The notes under the pieces are model-generated. The model was not told the origin of the DNA and made no database searches. It saw only the letters and a list, made by a program, of their open reading frames with translations. Shown here piece by piece: positions 6,995 through 13,813 of a stretch of DNA of 13,813 bases. The position numbers and the translations under genes were made by a program. Origin of the DNA: Paracoccaceae bacterium (lineage in GTDB: Bacteria > Pseudomonadota > Alphaproteobacteria > Rhodobacterales > Rhodobacteraceae); the NCBI GenBank assembly GCA_015487255.1, contig WFQA01000316.1, positions 1 through 13,813 on the forward strand, given 5' to 3'. The stretch's first letter is position 1. Every line of letters begins with the position of its first letter.

Positions 6995-7023
6995 TTTAAC
7001 AGGTAGCCCGCAAGGCATATGAT
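6995..7023 (+). promoter_or_regulatory. candidate promoter of the outer-membrane protein gene
   Basis: TTTAAC (6995-7000), a 17-bp spacer and TATGAT (7018-7023) make a plausible sigma-70 promoter. The -10 has five of six consensus bases; the -35 is weak. A start near 7030 would leave a leader of about 24 bases carrying GGGGGA, 7 bases before the ATG at 7054. Confidence 0.42.
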
Positions 7024-7053
7024 TTATGTAGTTGATAAGTGGGGGACTTCATT

Positions 7054-7806
7054 ATGACAAATAAAACACTGATTTTGGCCATCGCCACAGCGGCAGGAAT
7101 GGCAACAGCAACCACATCCCAAGCGCAAGGCATCGCGTTTGACGGGGCCTATGTCCAGGGTGAATATATCGCAAATATCTATAACGGCGGCTATGATTAT
7201 AGCCAGTACGGCGTTAATGGTGCCGTGCAGGCCTCGATTGGCCAATTTGCCCTTCAAGTCGATCTTGGTGTTTTTTCCTATGATATAGATGCGCCGCTCA
7301 ACTCCTATTTCGCCCTGCATGCCATGTATAATATATCGCCAAACATCGTGGTCGGCGGATATTATGGCGTAGATCTTTGGAATGACGGTGCGTTCAGATC
7401 CCCTACATATGGTGTGGAAGCGAAGTTCACGCCCGGTTTTCTGGATGGCCGAATGAGCTTTGAAGCTTTTACTGGCACTTATATGCCATTTTTTACTCCG
7501 AACAGTGTGGAATTTATTGGCCTCGGTGTTGATTACGCCATCACTGACCGGATAAGCGTTGGTGCCAGCTATTTGCGTGCCGGGTGGTATGACCTGAATG
7601 ACCCCGGCGATCGATTTGATGTGCTCGAAGTTGAAGGCAGCTATGATTTTGCCTCGGGTCTTTATGCGACGGCAAGCTATACCAACAGAATTACTCCGGG
7701 TTCTTTTGGTCAAGATACGACTTTTGGCATTGCCGTCGGGTTCAACTTTGGCGATGGCGTTACATTTGAGCGTCGTGGGTTTTCCGGTTTGTATCCGGGC
7801 CAGTAA
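7054..7806 (+). CDS. probable outer-membrane beta-barrel protein, family not recognised
   Basis: This is a 250-residue protein with a Sec signal peptide (MTNKTLILAIATAAGMATAT, likely cleaved after SQA or AQG around residues 24-26). The mature chain has no cysteine, no hydrophobic helix, and many short alternating strands with aromatic residues (for example YGVEAKFTPGF, ISVGASYLRAGWY, GLYATASYTNR, FGIAVGFNFGDG), as expected of an outer-membrane barrel. The C-terminus ends in PGQ rather than the usual terminal Phe, so the last strand may end earlier or a short tail follows it. Start: I chose ATG at 7054 with GGGGGA 7 bases upstream; a GTG at 7039 is in frame but overlaps that SD. It has its own promoter candidate and a strong terminator, so it is probably monocistronic. 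Base composition is AT-richer than its neighbours, with AGA and ATA codons, which may reflect transfer. Ligand or role is unknown. Confidence 0.75.
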   Translation: MTNKTLILAIATAAGMATATTSQAQGIAFDGAYVQGEYIANIYNGGYDYSQYGVNGAVQASIGQFALQVDLGVFSYDIDAPLNSYFALHAMYNISPNIVVGGYYGVDLWNDGAFRSPTYGVEAKFTPGFLDGRMSFEAFTGTYMPFFTPNSVEFIGLGVDYAITDRISVGASYLRAGWYDLNDPGDRFDVLEVEGSYDFASGLYATASYTNRITPGSFGQDTTFGIAVGFNFGDGVTFERRGFSGLYPGQ

Positions 7807-7831
7807 GCAACGATATTGCAGCAAAACCTGT

Positions 7832-7868
7832 AACCCCGTGCAAATCCCTTTGCGCGGGGTTCTTCTCT
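7832..7868 (+). terminator. rho-independent terminator of the outer-membrane gene
   Basis: AACCCCGTGCAAA (7832-7844) pairs with TTTGCGCGGGGTT (7849-7861) over 13 bp with one U-G pair and a TCCC loop, followed by the pyrimidine stretch CTTCTCT. It starts 25 bases after the stop at 7806 and isolates this gene from rsmB. It is the longest stem noticed in the window. Confidence 0.85.
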
Positions 7869-7917
7869 GCCAATTTTCCCTTGCGTCTTACGGGATTCAC
7901 AGGCAAATCCTTCAGCC

Positions 7918-9099
7918 ATGACCCCATCAGCCCGCCTTTCCGCCGCCATTGCGCTGCTTGACCAGATCCTCACAGGCGACCCGGCCGAACGGGCACTCAC
8001 CCGCTGGGCGCGGGCCTCGCGCTTTGCCGGCTCGAAAGACCGCGCGGCGGTGCGCGATATTGTGTATGATGTGTTGCGCCGCAAGCGCTCATTGGCGCAT
8101 CTGGCCGGGGGGGAGAGTGGGCGCGGGCTGGTTTTGGCCCAGCAATATGCCAGTGGCGCCGCGCTTGATGAGCTGTTTGGCGATATGCGTTTTGCCCCGG
8201 CGGCCATAAGCGCCGACGAGCGCCATCAATTGCAAAACCCCGGCACAGCCCCCGATCCGGTGCGTTATGATTATCCGGATTTTCTGGCGGAGGAGCTGAA
8301 GCGCTCGCTGGGGGATGATCTGCCGGAAATCATGACGGCGATGCAGCAGCGCGCCCCGGTGGATCTGCGGGTGAACACCCTGAAAACCACGCTTGAGGAG
8401 GCGCAAAACTACCTCGCCCGTGATCTGATCTTCACCGAGAAGGTCGCCGGAGTGGCCGAGGCGCTGCGCATCACCGAAAACCCGCGCAAGCTCAATGGCT
8501 CCCTGGCCTATCGCTACGGGTTTGTCGAGCTTCAGGATGTTTCCAGCCAGATGGTTGCCCGGCTTAGCGGGGCGGGGCCGGGAATGAAAGTGCTGGATTA
8601 CTGCGCGGGGGGCGGTGGTAAAACCCTCGCCCTTGCCGCCATGATGCAGGAAGAGGGTGCGCTTTATGCCCATGATGCCAACCCGCTGCGCATGAAAGAC
8701 CTGCCCGAGCGGGCAAGGCGCGCCGGGGCGGATATTCGTATTGTTTCGAGTGAGCAAATTGATCAGGCGCAAAATTGCGATCTGGTGCTGGTGGATGCCC
8801 CGTGCTCGGGCAGTGGCGCATGGCGGCGCAACCCCGATGGCAAATGGCGGCTCAACCAGCGCGCGCTGGACGGGCTGGTCGATTTGCAGCGCGAAATTCT
8901 GGGCAGGGCGCAGGCGCTGGTGAAAGAGAACGGATTGCTCGCCTATGCAACCTGCTCGCTTTTGAAATGCGAAAACATGGATCAAACCGCATGGTTTGCA
9001 AGCCGGTTCAGTGGCTGGCGGCTGCTGCGCCAGCAAAGCCTCAGCCCGCTGACCGGCGGAGACGGGTTTTTTATCGCGGTTATGCAAAAAACCGGATAA
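7918..9099 (+). CDS. RsmB/NOP family RNA (cytosine-5) methyltransferase
   Basis: This 393-residue enzyme is predicted to transfer methyl from SAM to C5 of a cytosine in 16S rRNA (C967 for E. coli RsmB). Residues 1 to about 130 form a helical part resembling the NusB-like N-terminal domain (SKDRAAVRDIVYDVLRRKR at 39-57). The catalytic domain follows: the SAM loop DYCAGGGGKT (227-236), DAPCSGSGAW with Cys296 in motif IV, and YATCS with Cys346 in motif VI. Both cysteines required by m5C methyltransferases are present. The family match is secure; assigning position 967 is less so, because alphaproteobacteria can carry several paralogues, so no symbol is given. Start: ATG at 7918; no good SD is visible. 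The gene sits alone between the terminator at 7832-7868 and the AT-rich gap before cckA. Confidence 0.9.
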   Translation: MTPSARLSAAIALLDQILTGDPAERALTRWARASRFAGSKDRAAVRDIVYDVLRRKRSLAHLAGGESGRGLVLAQQYASGAALDELFGDMRFAPAAISADERHQLQNPGTAPDPVRYDYPDFLAEELKRSLGDDLPEIMTAMQQRAPVDLRVNTLKTTLEEAQNYLARDLIFTEKVAGVAEALRITENPRKLNGSLAYRYGFVELQDVSSQMVARLSGAGPGMKVLDYCAGGGGKTLALAAMMQEEGALYAHDANPLRMKDLPERARRAGADIRIVSSEQIDQAQNCDLVLVDAPCSGSGAWRRNPDGKWRLNQRALDGLVDLQREILGRAQALVKENGLLAYATCSLLKCENMDQTAWFASRFSGWRLLRQQSLSPLTGGDGFFIAVMQKTG

Positions 9100-9137
9100 G
9101 AAAATATTTGTTGTAAAAATTTCATACAAATTTAACG

Positions 9138-9151
9138 TATCACCTGTGATA
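9138..9151. promoter_or_regulatory. palindromic operator candidate upstream of cckA
   Basis: TATCAC-CT-GTGATA is a perfect inverted repeat with 6-bp arms, 38 bp before the cckA start in a 90-bp AT-rich gap. Its size and symmetry suit a dimeric regulator. I could not assign a family: it does not fit the CtrA consensus (TTAA-N7-TTAA) or the SOS box. No clear promoter is placed around it, though TTGTTG (9108-9113) and TTTAAC (9131-9136) are 17 bp apart. Confidence 0.35.
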
Positions 9152-9189
9152 TGCCATTCTGACATATTGCAATTTTGTGAAAGTTCAAT

Positions 9190-10923
9190 TTGGGTAACTT
9201 CGTCAATACAGTTAAAACCAGCCCTTTGCTTTGGGTTTTTCTGATCGCCATTTATTCAGCGGCGCTGCTGCTATTGGCTTATTCCTACACTGCCGGTCAG
9301 TATTTGCAGGCGGCGATTGGCGCTGCCTTGTTGCTTGCGATCGTGCTTATGGCGGGGGTGAAGCTTGCGCGGGCAGTGGTGGCAGAGCCGGTGGTGCCAC
9401 ATAATGACCCCTATGGCCGGAGCGATGCCCAATCGCTGCAGATGATCATGGAAAATTTGCCCGTTGCCCTGATCCGGCTGAGCATTGACGGGCAGATCGA
9501 GGGGGTGAATGGCGCGGCGCGCTCGCTTCTGGGCCGGGCCAACCTGATTGGCAAAAATTTCGGCGAGGAGGTTGAAGGGCTGGGCCGCTCGATGCAGGTG
9601 CGGGTGGCCGAGGCGGTAAAGGGGGACGGGATAAGAACCACCGAAATGGGCCGCTATTTGCGTGCAGGCAAAGAGGTGTTCTTGCAGGTTTCGCTGATGA
9701 CGATGAGGTTCGCCGAGCGGACCTGTATCGTGGTGGTTTTGAGTGACAAGACCGAGATGAAGATACTGGAGGCGCAATTCGTGCAGAGCCAGAAAATGCA
9801 GGCAGTGGGCCAGTTGGCCGGCGGGGTCGCCCATGATTTCAACAACCTGCTCACCGCGATCAACGGCCATTGTGACCTGCTATTGCTGCGCCATAAAAGC
9901 GGTGACGAGGATTTTGGTGATCTGATCCAGATCAGGCAAAACGCCAACCGCGCGGCAGCGCTGGTGCGTCAGCTTCTGGCTTTTTCACGCAAGCAAACCC
10001 TGCGGCCCAAGGTATTGCACCTTGATAAAACCCTGGCACAGCTAACGCAACTGCTTAACCGGTTGCTGGGTGAAAAAGTGAACCTGAAAATTGATATTGA
10101 TGAAGGGTTGAATCTGGTGCGGGTGGATGAGCGCCAGCTTGAGCAGGTGATCATGAACCTGGTTGTCAACGCCCGTGATGCCATGCTCGATGGCGGCGAG
10201 GTGCTGATCTGCGCCGAAAATGTCAATCTCGGGCAGCCGCTGGAGCGCGACAGGGCAACCGTGCCGATGGGGGAGTATGTCTGTATCCGCGTTAAAGATA
10301 CCGGAACCGGCATCGAGCCGGATAATGTCAGCAAGATATTTGAGCCGTTTTACACCACAAAAAGGGTGGGGGAGGGCACCGGGCTTGGGCTATCCACGGT
10401 TTATGGCATTATCAAACAGACCGGCGGCTTTGTTTTTGTGGACAGCCTGCGCGGCAAGGGCACGGAATTTATTATTTATCTGCCCTGTTATGCCGGAGCG
10501 GCTGAACTTCCCAAAAAACGGCCCATCCCCGCCCCCGAGCCGGAGCAGGGCCAGTCCAGCGGCAGAATTTTACTGGTGGAGGATGAAGACCCGGTGCGCT
10601 CCTTTGCCACCCGCGCCCTGACCATGCGCGGCTATCAGGTGGACGAGGCCGAAAGCGGCGAGGCGGCGCTTGAGATGGTGGCGAAACACGGCGATCAATA
10701 CGATCTTTATATTTCGGATATCATCATGCCCGGCAGGGATGGCCCGACATGGGTGCGTGAAGCGCTGGAAATACACCCCGATACAAAGGTGATTTTCATG
10801 TCCGGCTATGCGGAAGATGTGTTTGAGGATGGAAAACCGGATATCAAAGATGCCGGCTTTCTGCAAAAACCGTTTTCGCTTTCCGAACTGAGCGAGAATG
10901 TAAACCAGCGATTGGCGGAATAA
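9190..10923 (+). CDS. cckA: cell-cycle hybrid histidine kinase CckA
   Basis: CckA is an inner-membrane kinase/phosphatase that sends phosphate through ChpT to CtrA (and CpdR), controlling cell cycle, motility or gene-transfer-agent expression in alphaproteobacteria. The 577 residues show two membrane helices (about 13-33 and 39-60), a PAS-like domain (about 82-190), and HisKA with His215 in GGVAHDFNNLL. The ATPase follows: N-box with Asn327 (NLVVNARDAM), DTGTGI at 370-375, FEPFYTTK at 384-391 and GTGLGLS at 396-402. A receiver domain (458-577) has the acceptor Asp510 (YISDIIMPG) and Lys560. It is shorter than Caulobacter CckA (about 690), apparently with one PAS domain. An in-frame TGA at 9178-9180 limits the start; the earliest start is TTG at 9190 with only a weak GAAAG upstream. 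The recA and alaS neighbours fit the Rhodobacterales context. Confidence 0.92.
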   Translation: MGNFVNTVKTSPLLWVFLIAIYSAALLLLAYSYTAGQYLQAAIGAALLLAIVLMAGVKLARAVVAEPVVPHNDPYGRSDAQSLQMIMENLPVALIRLSIDGQIEGVNGAARSLLGRANLIGKNFGEEVEGLGRSMQVRVAEAVKGDGIRTTEMGRYLRAGKEVFLQVSLMTMRFAERTCIVVVLSDKTEMKILEAQFVQSQKMQAVGQLAGGVAHDFNNLLTAINGHCDLLLLRHKSGDEDFGDLIQIRQNANRAAALVRQLLAFSRKQTLRPKVLHLDKTLAQLTQLLNRLLGEKVNLKIDIDEGLNLVRVDERQLEQVIMNLVVNARDAMLDGGEVLICAENVNLGQPLERDRATVPMGEYVCIRVKDTGTGIEPDNVSKIFEPFYTTKRVGEGTGLGLSTVYGIIKQTGGFVFVDSLRGKGTEFIIYLPCYAGAAELPKKRPIPAPEPEQGQSSGRILLVEDEDPVRSFATRALTMRGYQVDEAESGEAALEMVAKHGDQYDLYISDIIMPGRDGPTWVREALEIHPDTKVIFMSGYAEDVFEDGKPDIKDAGFLQKPFSLSELSENVNQRLAE

Positions 10924-11011
10924 GCACAGGCCTTGCGCCTGCATGAATCTTCCAAAAATTCATCTTTCGTAAAGATATTTGGTTAAATATCCAATTTAGT
11001 TAAAATTTTAT

Positions 11012-11039
11012 TTGAAATGTTCTCGTTATGGCCTATAGA
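11012..11039 (+). promoter_or_regulatory. recA promoter
   Basis: TTGAAA (11012-11017) and TATAGA (11034-11039) are 16 bp apart, predicting a start near 11046 and a leader of about 55 bases. The SOS box at 11038-11052 overlaps the -10 end and the start site, which is the right geometry for LexA repression and supports the call. Confidence 0.6.
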
Positions 11040-11052
11040 ACAATAGGGGAAC
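11038..11052. promoter_or_regulatory. alphaproteobacterial SOS box (LexA operator) of recA
   Basis: GAAC-N7-GAAC (spacer AATAGGG) is an exact match to the direct-repeat LexA site described for alphaproteobacteria such as Rhodobacter, read on the opposite strand as GTTC-N7-GTTC. It covers the predicted transcription start of recA, so repression by LexA and induction after DNA damage are expected. No gene for LexA is in the window. Confidence 0.85.
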
Positions 11053-11101
11053 GTTTCGTTCATTGCCCATAAGGGCTGATTATGAGATAAGGGGTTAAGG
11101 C

Positions 11102-12160
11102 ATGGCTGACACACTTTTGGATTTGGATAGCAGGCGCAATATGGACAAGAATAAAGCACTCGAATCTGCGCTCAGTCAGATAGAGCGGAATTTTGGCAAG
11201 GGCTCGATTATGAAGCTTGGGCAGAATAATCCGGTGGCGGATATCGAGGCGGTTTCAACCGGCTCGATCGGGCTGGATATCGCGCTGGGGATCGGTGGTT
11301 TGCCAAAGGGGCGGATTATCGAGATTTATGGCCCGGAAAGCTCGGGCAAAACCACATTGACCCTGCATGTGATTGCCGAGATGCAAAAAATGGGTGGGGT
11401 TTGCGCCTTTGTGGATGCCGAGCACGCGCTGGACCCGAAATATGCCAAGAACCTCGGGGTTGATCTGGACGAATTGTTGATCTCGCAGCCCGATGCCGGG
11501 GAACAGGCGCTGGAAATCACCGAAACTCTGGTGCGCTCGGGGGCGGTCTCGGTTGTGGTGGTGGATTCGGTGGCGGCGCTGACCCCGAAGGCCGAGCTGG
11601 AAGGCGATATGGGAGATTATCAGATGGGCGCGCAGGCGCGGCTGATGAGCCAGGCGATGCGCAAACTGACCAGCGCGATCAACCGCTCGAATTGCATGGT
11701 GATTTTCATCAACCAGATTCGTATGAAAATCGGGGTGATGTTTGGCTCGCCGGAAACCACATCAGGGGGTAACGCGCTGAAGTTTTATGCCTCGGTGCGG
11801 CTGGATATCCGCCGGATTGGCGCGCTGAAGGACCGGGACGAGGTGGTGGGCAATGCCACAAGGGTAAAAGTAGTGAAAAACAAGGTGGCGCCGCCCTTCC
11901 AGCAGGTCGAGTTTGACATCATGTTTGGCGAGGGTATTTCCAAAACCGGCGAATTGCTGGATATGGGGGTAAAGCTGGGGATCGTCGGCAAAGCCGGCTC
12001 GTGGTTTTCTTACGGGGACGAGCGCATCGGGCAGGGGCGGGAGAATTCCAAAACCTTCCTGAAAGAGCACCCGGATGTCGCCCATGAAATCGAAGACAAA
12101 ATTCGCGCCGCGCACGGGCTGGATTTTGATGGCTCGGAAGATGCGGTGCTGGAAGAATAG
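11102..12160 (+). CDS. recA: recombinase RecA
   Basis: RecA forms ATP-dependent filaments on single-stranded DNA for homologous recombination and triggers LexA self-cleavage. At 352 residues it matches the family. Walker A is GPESSGKTT at 77-85 (Lys83), the catalytic Glu107 sits in FVDAEHALDP, and Walker B is VVVVDS with Asp155; all three lie at a constant offset of 11 from E. coli Lys72, Glu96 and Asp144. MAW-type residues around ALGIGGLPKGR, and the L2 loop region GVMFGSPETTSGGNALKFY, are intact. The tail is acidic, as usual. Start: ATG at 11102, giving the family-like leader MADTLLDLDSRRN, with AAGGGG upstream; Met14 would truncate a segment conserved in relatives. It is controlled by the SOS box at 11038-11052 and ends at a strong terminator. 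No recX lies between it and alaS. Confidence 0.98.
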   Translation: MADTLLDLDSRRNMDKNKALESALSQIERNFGKGSIMKLGQNNPVADIEAVSTGSIGLDIALGIGGLPKGRIIEIYGPESSGKTTLTLHVIAEMQKMGGVCAFVDAEHALDPKYAKNLGVDLDELLISQPDAGEQALEITETLVRSGAVSVVVVDSVAALTPKAELEGDMGDYQMGAQARLMSQAMRKLTSAINRSNCMVIFINQIRMKIGVMFGSPETTSGGNALKFYASVRLDIRRIGALKDRDEVVGNATRVKVVKNKVAPPFQQVEFDIMFGEGISKTGELLDMGVKLGIVGKAGSWFSYGDERIGQGRENSKTFLKEHPDVAHEIEDKIRAAHGLDFDGSEDAVLEE

Positions 12161-12190
12161 CTGGATTGCGGTTTATCCATAAAGAAAACG

Positions 12191-12216
12191 GGGCGGCCAT
12201 TTGGCTGCCCTTTTTT
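12191..12216 (+). terminator. rho-independent terminator of recA
   Basis: GGGCGGCC (12191-12198) and GGCTGCCC (12203-12210) form an 8-bp stem with one G-U pair and an ATTT loop, followed directly by six T residues. An A-rich stretch precedes it. It starts 30 bases after the recA stop and should separate recA from alaS. Confidence 0.9.
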
Positions 12217-12291
12217 ACAGTGCCCGGTGGACAGCCCCGCCGCTTCGGGATAGAGGTTTTTTAACCGCCAATCGAAGATATAAGGGTTATC

Positions 12292-13813
12292 ATGGCCAGC
12301 ATTAACGACATTCGCAGCACGTTTATTGAATCATTTGTCGATCGTGGCCATCAGGCGGTGGAAAGCTCCTCGCTGGTACCGCGCAATGATCCTTCGTTGA
12401 TGTTTGTCAATGCGGGCATGGTGCAGTTCAAAAACGTGTTCACCGGACTGGAGAAGCGCGATTATACCCGCGCCGTGACCTCGCAAAAATGCGTGCGCGC
12501 CGGGGGTAAGCATAATGACCTTGATAATGTCGGCTATACCGCGCGGCATCATACGTTTTTTGAAATGCTGGGCAATTTCAGTTTTGGCGATTATTTCAAG
12601 GAGGAGGCGATCCCCTTTGCCTGGGATCTGCTGACCAGGGAATACGGGCTGGATAAAAGCAAGCTGCTGGTCACGGTTTATCATACCGATGACGAGGCGG
12701 CGGATATCTGGAAGAAATATGCCGGGCTGTCGGATGACCGCATCATCCGCATTGCCACGGATGATAATTTCTGGTCGATGGGGGCCACCGGGCCATGCGG
12801 GCCGTGCTCGGAGATTTTTTATGACCATGGGGATAATATCTGGGGCGGCCCTCCCGGATCAAAAGATGAGGATGGCGACCGGTTCATTGAAATCTGGAAT
12901 CTGGTTTTCATGCAATATGAGCAGCACGGCGATGGCAGCCGCACCGATCTGCCCAAGCCCAGCATCGATACCGGCATGGGGCTGGAGCGCATCGGCGCGG
13001 TGTTGCAGGGCAAGCATGACAATTACGAGACCGACCTTTTTCGCGACCTGATCGAGGCCGCCGCCCATGCCACCAACACCGACCCGGACGGCAAGGGCAA
13101 TGTGCACCTGCGGGTGATCGCGGACCATCTGCGCTCGACCTCGTTTTTGATCGCGGACGGGGTGCTGCCCAGCAATGAGGGCCGCGGCTATGTGTTGCGC
13201 CGGATCATGCGCCGCGCCATGCGCCACGCCAACCTGCTGGGGGCGCGCGAGCCGGTGATGCACCGGGTGGTGCCGGCGCTGGTGGCGCAAATGGGGCAGG
13301 CTTTTCCCGAGCTGACGCAGGCGCAAAGCATGATCGAGGAGACGCTGGAGCTGGAGGAAACCCGGTTTCAAACCACGCTCGAGCGCGGCCTGAAGCTGCT
13401 GGATAGCGAATTGGACAAGCTGGGTGAGGGGGCCGCATTACCCGGTGAAACCGCGTTCAAGCTTTATGACACTTACGGTTTTCCGCTTGATCTCACCCAG
13501 GATGCCCTGCGCGAAAAGGGCCGCAAGGTGGATACTGACGGTTTTGACGCCGCGATGGCGGCGCAAAAGGCCAAGGCGCGCGCGGCCTGGGCCGGATCGG
13601 GTGAAATGGCCGATGAAACCGTTTGGTTTGATGTGGCCGATACGCACGGGGTCAGTGAATTTATCGGCTATATCGAGGAGGAGGCCGAGGGCAATATCGT
13701 GACGCTGGTGGTTGATGGCAAAGCGGTTGACCGCGCCACAGGGATGGTGAGCGTGGCGCTGAACCAGACGCCTTTTTACGCTGAATCCGGTGGGCAGGTT
13801 GGCGATGAAGGAG
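12292..13813 (+). CDS. alaS: alanine-tRNA ligase (5' part, runs off the right edge)
   Basis: AlaRS charges tRNA-Ala and clears mischarged Ser/Gly. The window holds 507 codons of a protein that is usually 870-890 residues. The class II catalytic core is at the N-terminus: RSTFIESFVDRGH opening, motif 1/2 region with TARHHTFFEMLGNFSFGDYF (82-101), NFWSMGATGPCGPCSEIFYD, and motif 3 in PKPSIDTGMGLERI. The tRNA-recognition helical part (NEGRGYVLRRIMRRAMRHA) follows. The visible end, NQTPFYAESGGQVGD, enters the beta-barrel/editing region; the zinc-binding HxxxH editing motif lies beyond the edge. Start: ATG at 12292 with AAGGG 5 bases upstream, giving MASINDIRSTF as in relatives. The 75 bp between the recA terminator and this start must hold its promoter, but no strong one is visible; TGGACA-N17-TAGAGG is a poor candidate. 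Confidence 0.97.
   Translation, partial: MASINDIRSTFIESFVDRGHQAVESSSLVPRNDPSLMFVNAGMVQFKNVFTGLEKRDYTRAVTSQKCVRAGGKHNDLDNVGYTARHHTFFEMLGNFSFGDYFKEEAIPFAWDLLTREYGLDKSKLLVTVYHTDDEAADIWKKYAGLSDDRIIRIATDDNFWSMGATGPCGPCSEIFYDHGDNIWGGPPGSKDEDGDRFIEIWNLVFMQYEQHGDGSRTDLPKPSIDTGMGLERIGAVLQGKHDNYETDLFRDLIEAAAHATNTDPDGKGNVHLRVIADHLRSTSFLIADGVLPSNEGRGYVLRRIMRRAMRHANLLGAREPVMHRVVPALVAQMGQAFPELTQAQSMIEETLELEETRFQTTLERGLKLLDSELDKLGEGAALPGETAFKLYDTYGFPLDLTQDALREKGRKVDTDGFDAAMAAQKAKARAAWAGSGEMADETVWFDVADTHGVSEFIGYIEEEAEGNIVTLVVDGKAVDRATGMVSVALNQTPFYAESGGQVGDEG

Larger units (their letters stand above)
6824..7053. other. 230-bp intergenic region between guaB and the outer-membrane gene
   Basis: This region lacks a credible protein-coding gene. 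It contains TACCCC (6846-6851) facing GGGGTA (6869-6874), which could close an imperfect hairpin soon after guaB. It also holds the longer stem at 6921-6970, an 8-bp palindrome CCTATAGG at 6974-6981, and a promoter candidate at 6995-7023. The second half is clearly AT-richer than the flanking guaB. It probably combines the guaB 3' UTR with the control region of the downstream gene. Confidence 0.5.
10924..11101. other. intergenic region between cckA and recA
   Basis: This 178-bp AT-rich region holds a short stem just after cckA (CAGGC-CTTGC-GCCTG, 10926-10940, no U-tract) and the SOS-regulated recA promoter in its second half. Two TTAA tetramers occur at 10983-10986 and 11000-11003, but with the wrong spacing for a CtrA box. 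No gene is seen. Confidence 0.5.

Noticed and set aside
8089..9165. A 358-codon minus-strand frame across rsmB
   Set aside because: It is opposite a methyltransferase with complete motifs and shows no recognisable domain of its own.
10983..11003. Possible CtrA box (TTAA repeats) upstream of recA
   Set aside because: The two TTAA tetramers are 13 bases apart instead of 7, in a generally AT-rich stretch.
12279..12291. TATAAG as a -10 box giving a leaderless alaS mRNA
   Set aside because: No acceptable -35 lies 16-18 bp upstream, and AAGGG at 12282-12286 works better as the Shine-Dalgarno of the ATG at 12292.
1..13813. CRISPR arrays, tRNA/rRNA genes, insertion sequences, phage or defence genes
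   Set aside because: I saw no regularly spaced repeats, no cloverleaf-like sequences, and no transposase, integrase or toxin-antitoxin motifs. Essentially all the sequence is accounted for by chromosomal genes and short gaps.

Overview
This window reads as an ordinary chromosomal segment of an alphaproteobacterium, most likely of the order Rhodobacterales (roseobacter-like). The grounds are moderately high GC with G/C-rich third codon positions, a cckA-recA-alaS gene order, an alphaproteobacterial LexA-type box (GAAC-N7-GAAC) in front of recA, and a small 'virulence factor'-family protein paired with an atypical methylenetetrahydrofolate-reductase-like protein. The assignment comes from reading the sequence only. 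I see no tRNA, rRNA, CRISPR array, insertion sequence or prophage gene.

Layout. Positions 1-731 carry two minus-strand genes: a 5' fragment of an MTHFR-like protein (running off the left edge) and the small PF13769-like protein upstream of it. They are transcribed away from metF (865-1758), the canonical methylenetetrahydrofolate reductase. metF is followed by ppx/gppA (1825-2922), whose stop overlaps the start of rlmE (2922-3650), the 23S rRNA 2'-O-methyltransferase. A secreted protein of unknown function (3657-4229, minus) converges on rlmE, and a hairpin spans both stop codons. A SLAC1/TehA-like membrane channel gene (4344-5300) precedes guaB (5369-6823). A 230-bp intergenic region with a long imperfect hairpin leads to an AT-richer gene for a probable outer-membrane beta-barrel (7054-7806), which ends in a clear terminator. 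rsmB-like (7918-9099) follows, then an AT-rich gap, the hybrid histidine kinase cckA (9190-10923), recA (11102-12160) with its SOS box and terminator, and the 5' part of alaS (12292 to the right edge).

Functional picture. The left side concerns folate one-carbon metabolism, since metF makes 5-methyl-THF for methionine synthesis. The middle mixes phosphate/alarmone turnover, rRNA modification and GMP synthesis. The right side combines cell-cycle signalling (CckA), DNA repair (RecA) and translation (AlaRS). Most neighbours look independently transcribed; the best-supported translational coupling is ppx-rlmE.

I did not find a convincing undescribed system. The items most worth a second look are the paired folate-enzyme-like proteins facing metF, the non-ATG start and palindrome in front of cckA, the hairpins at 3633-3669, 4235-4252 and 6921-6970, and the two exported proteins without a recognised family.
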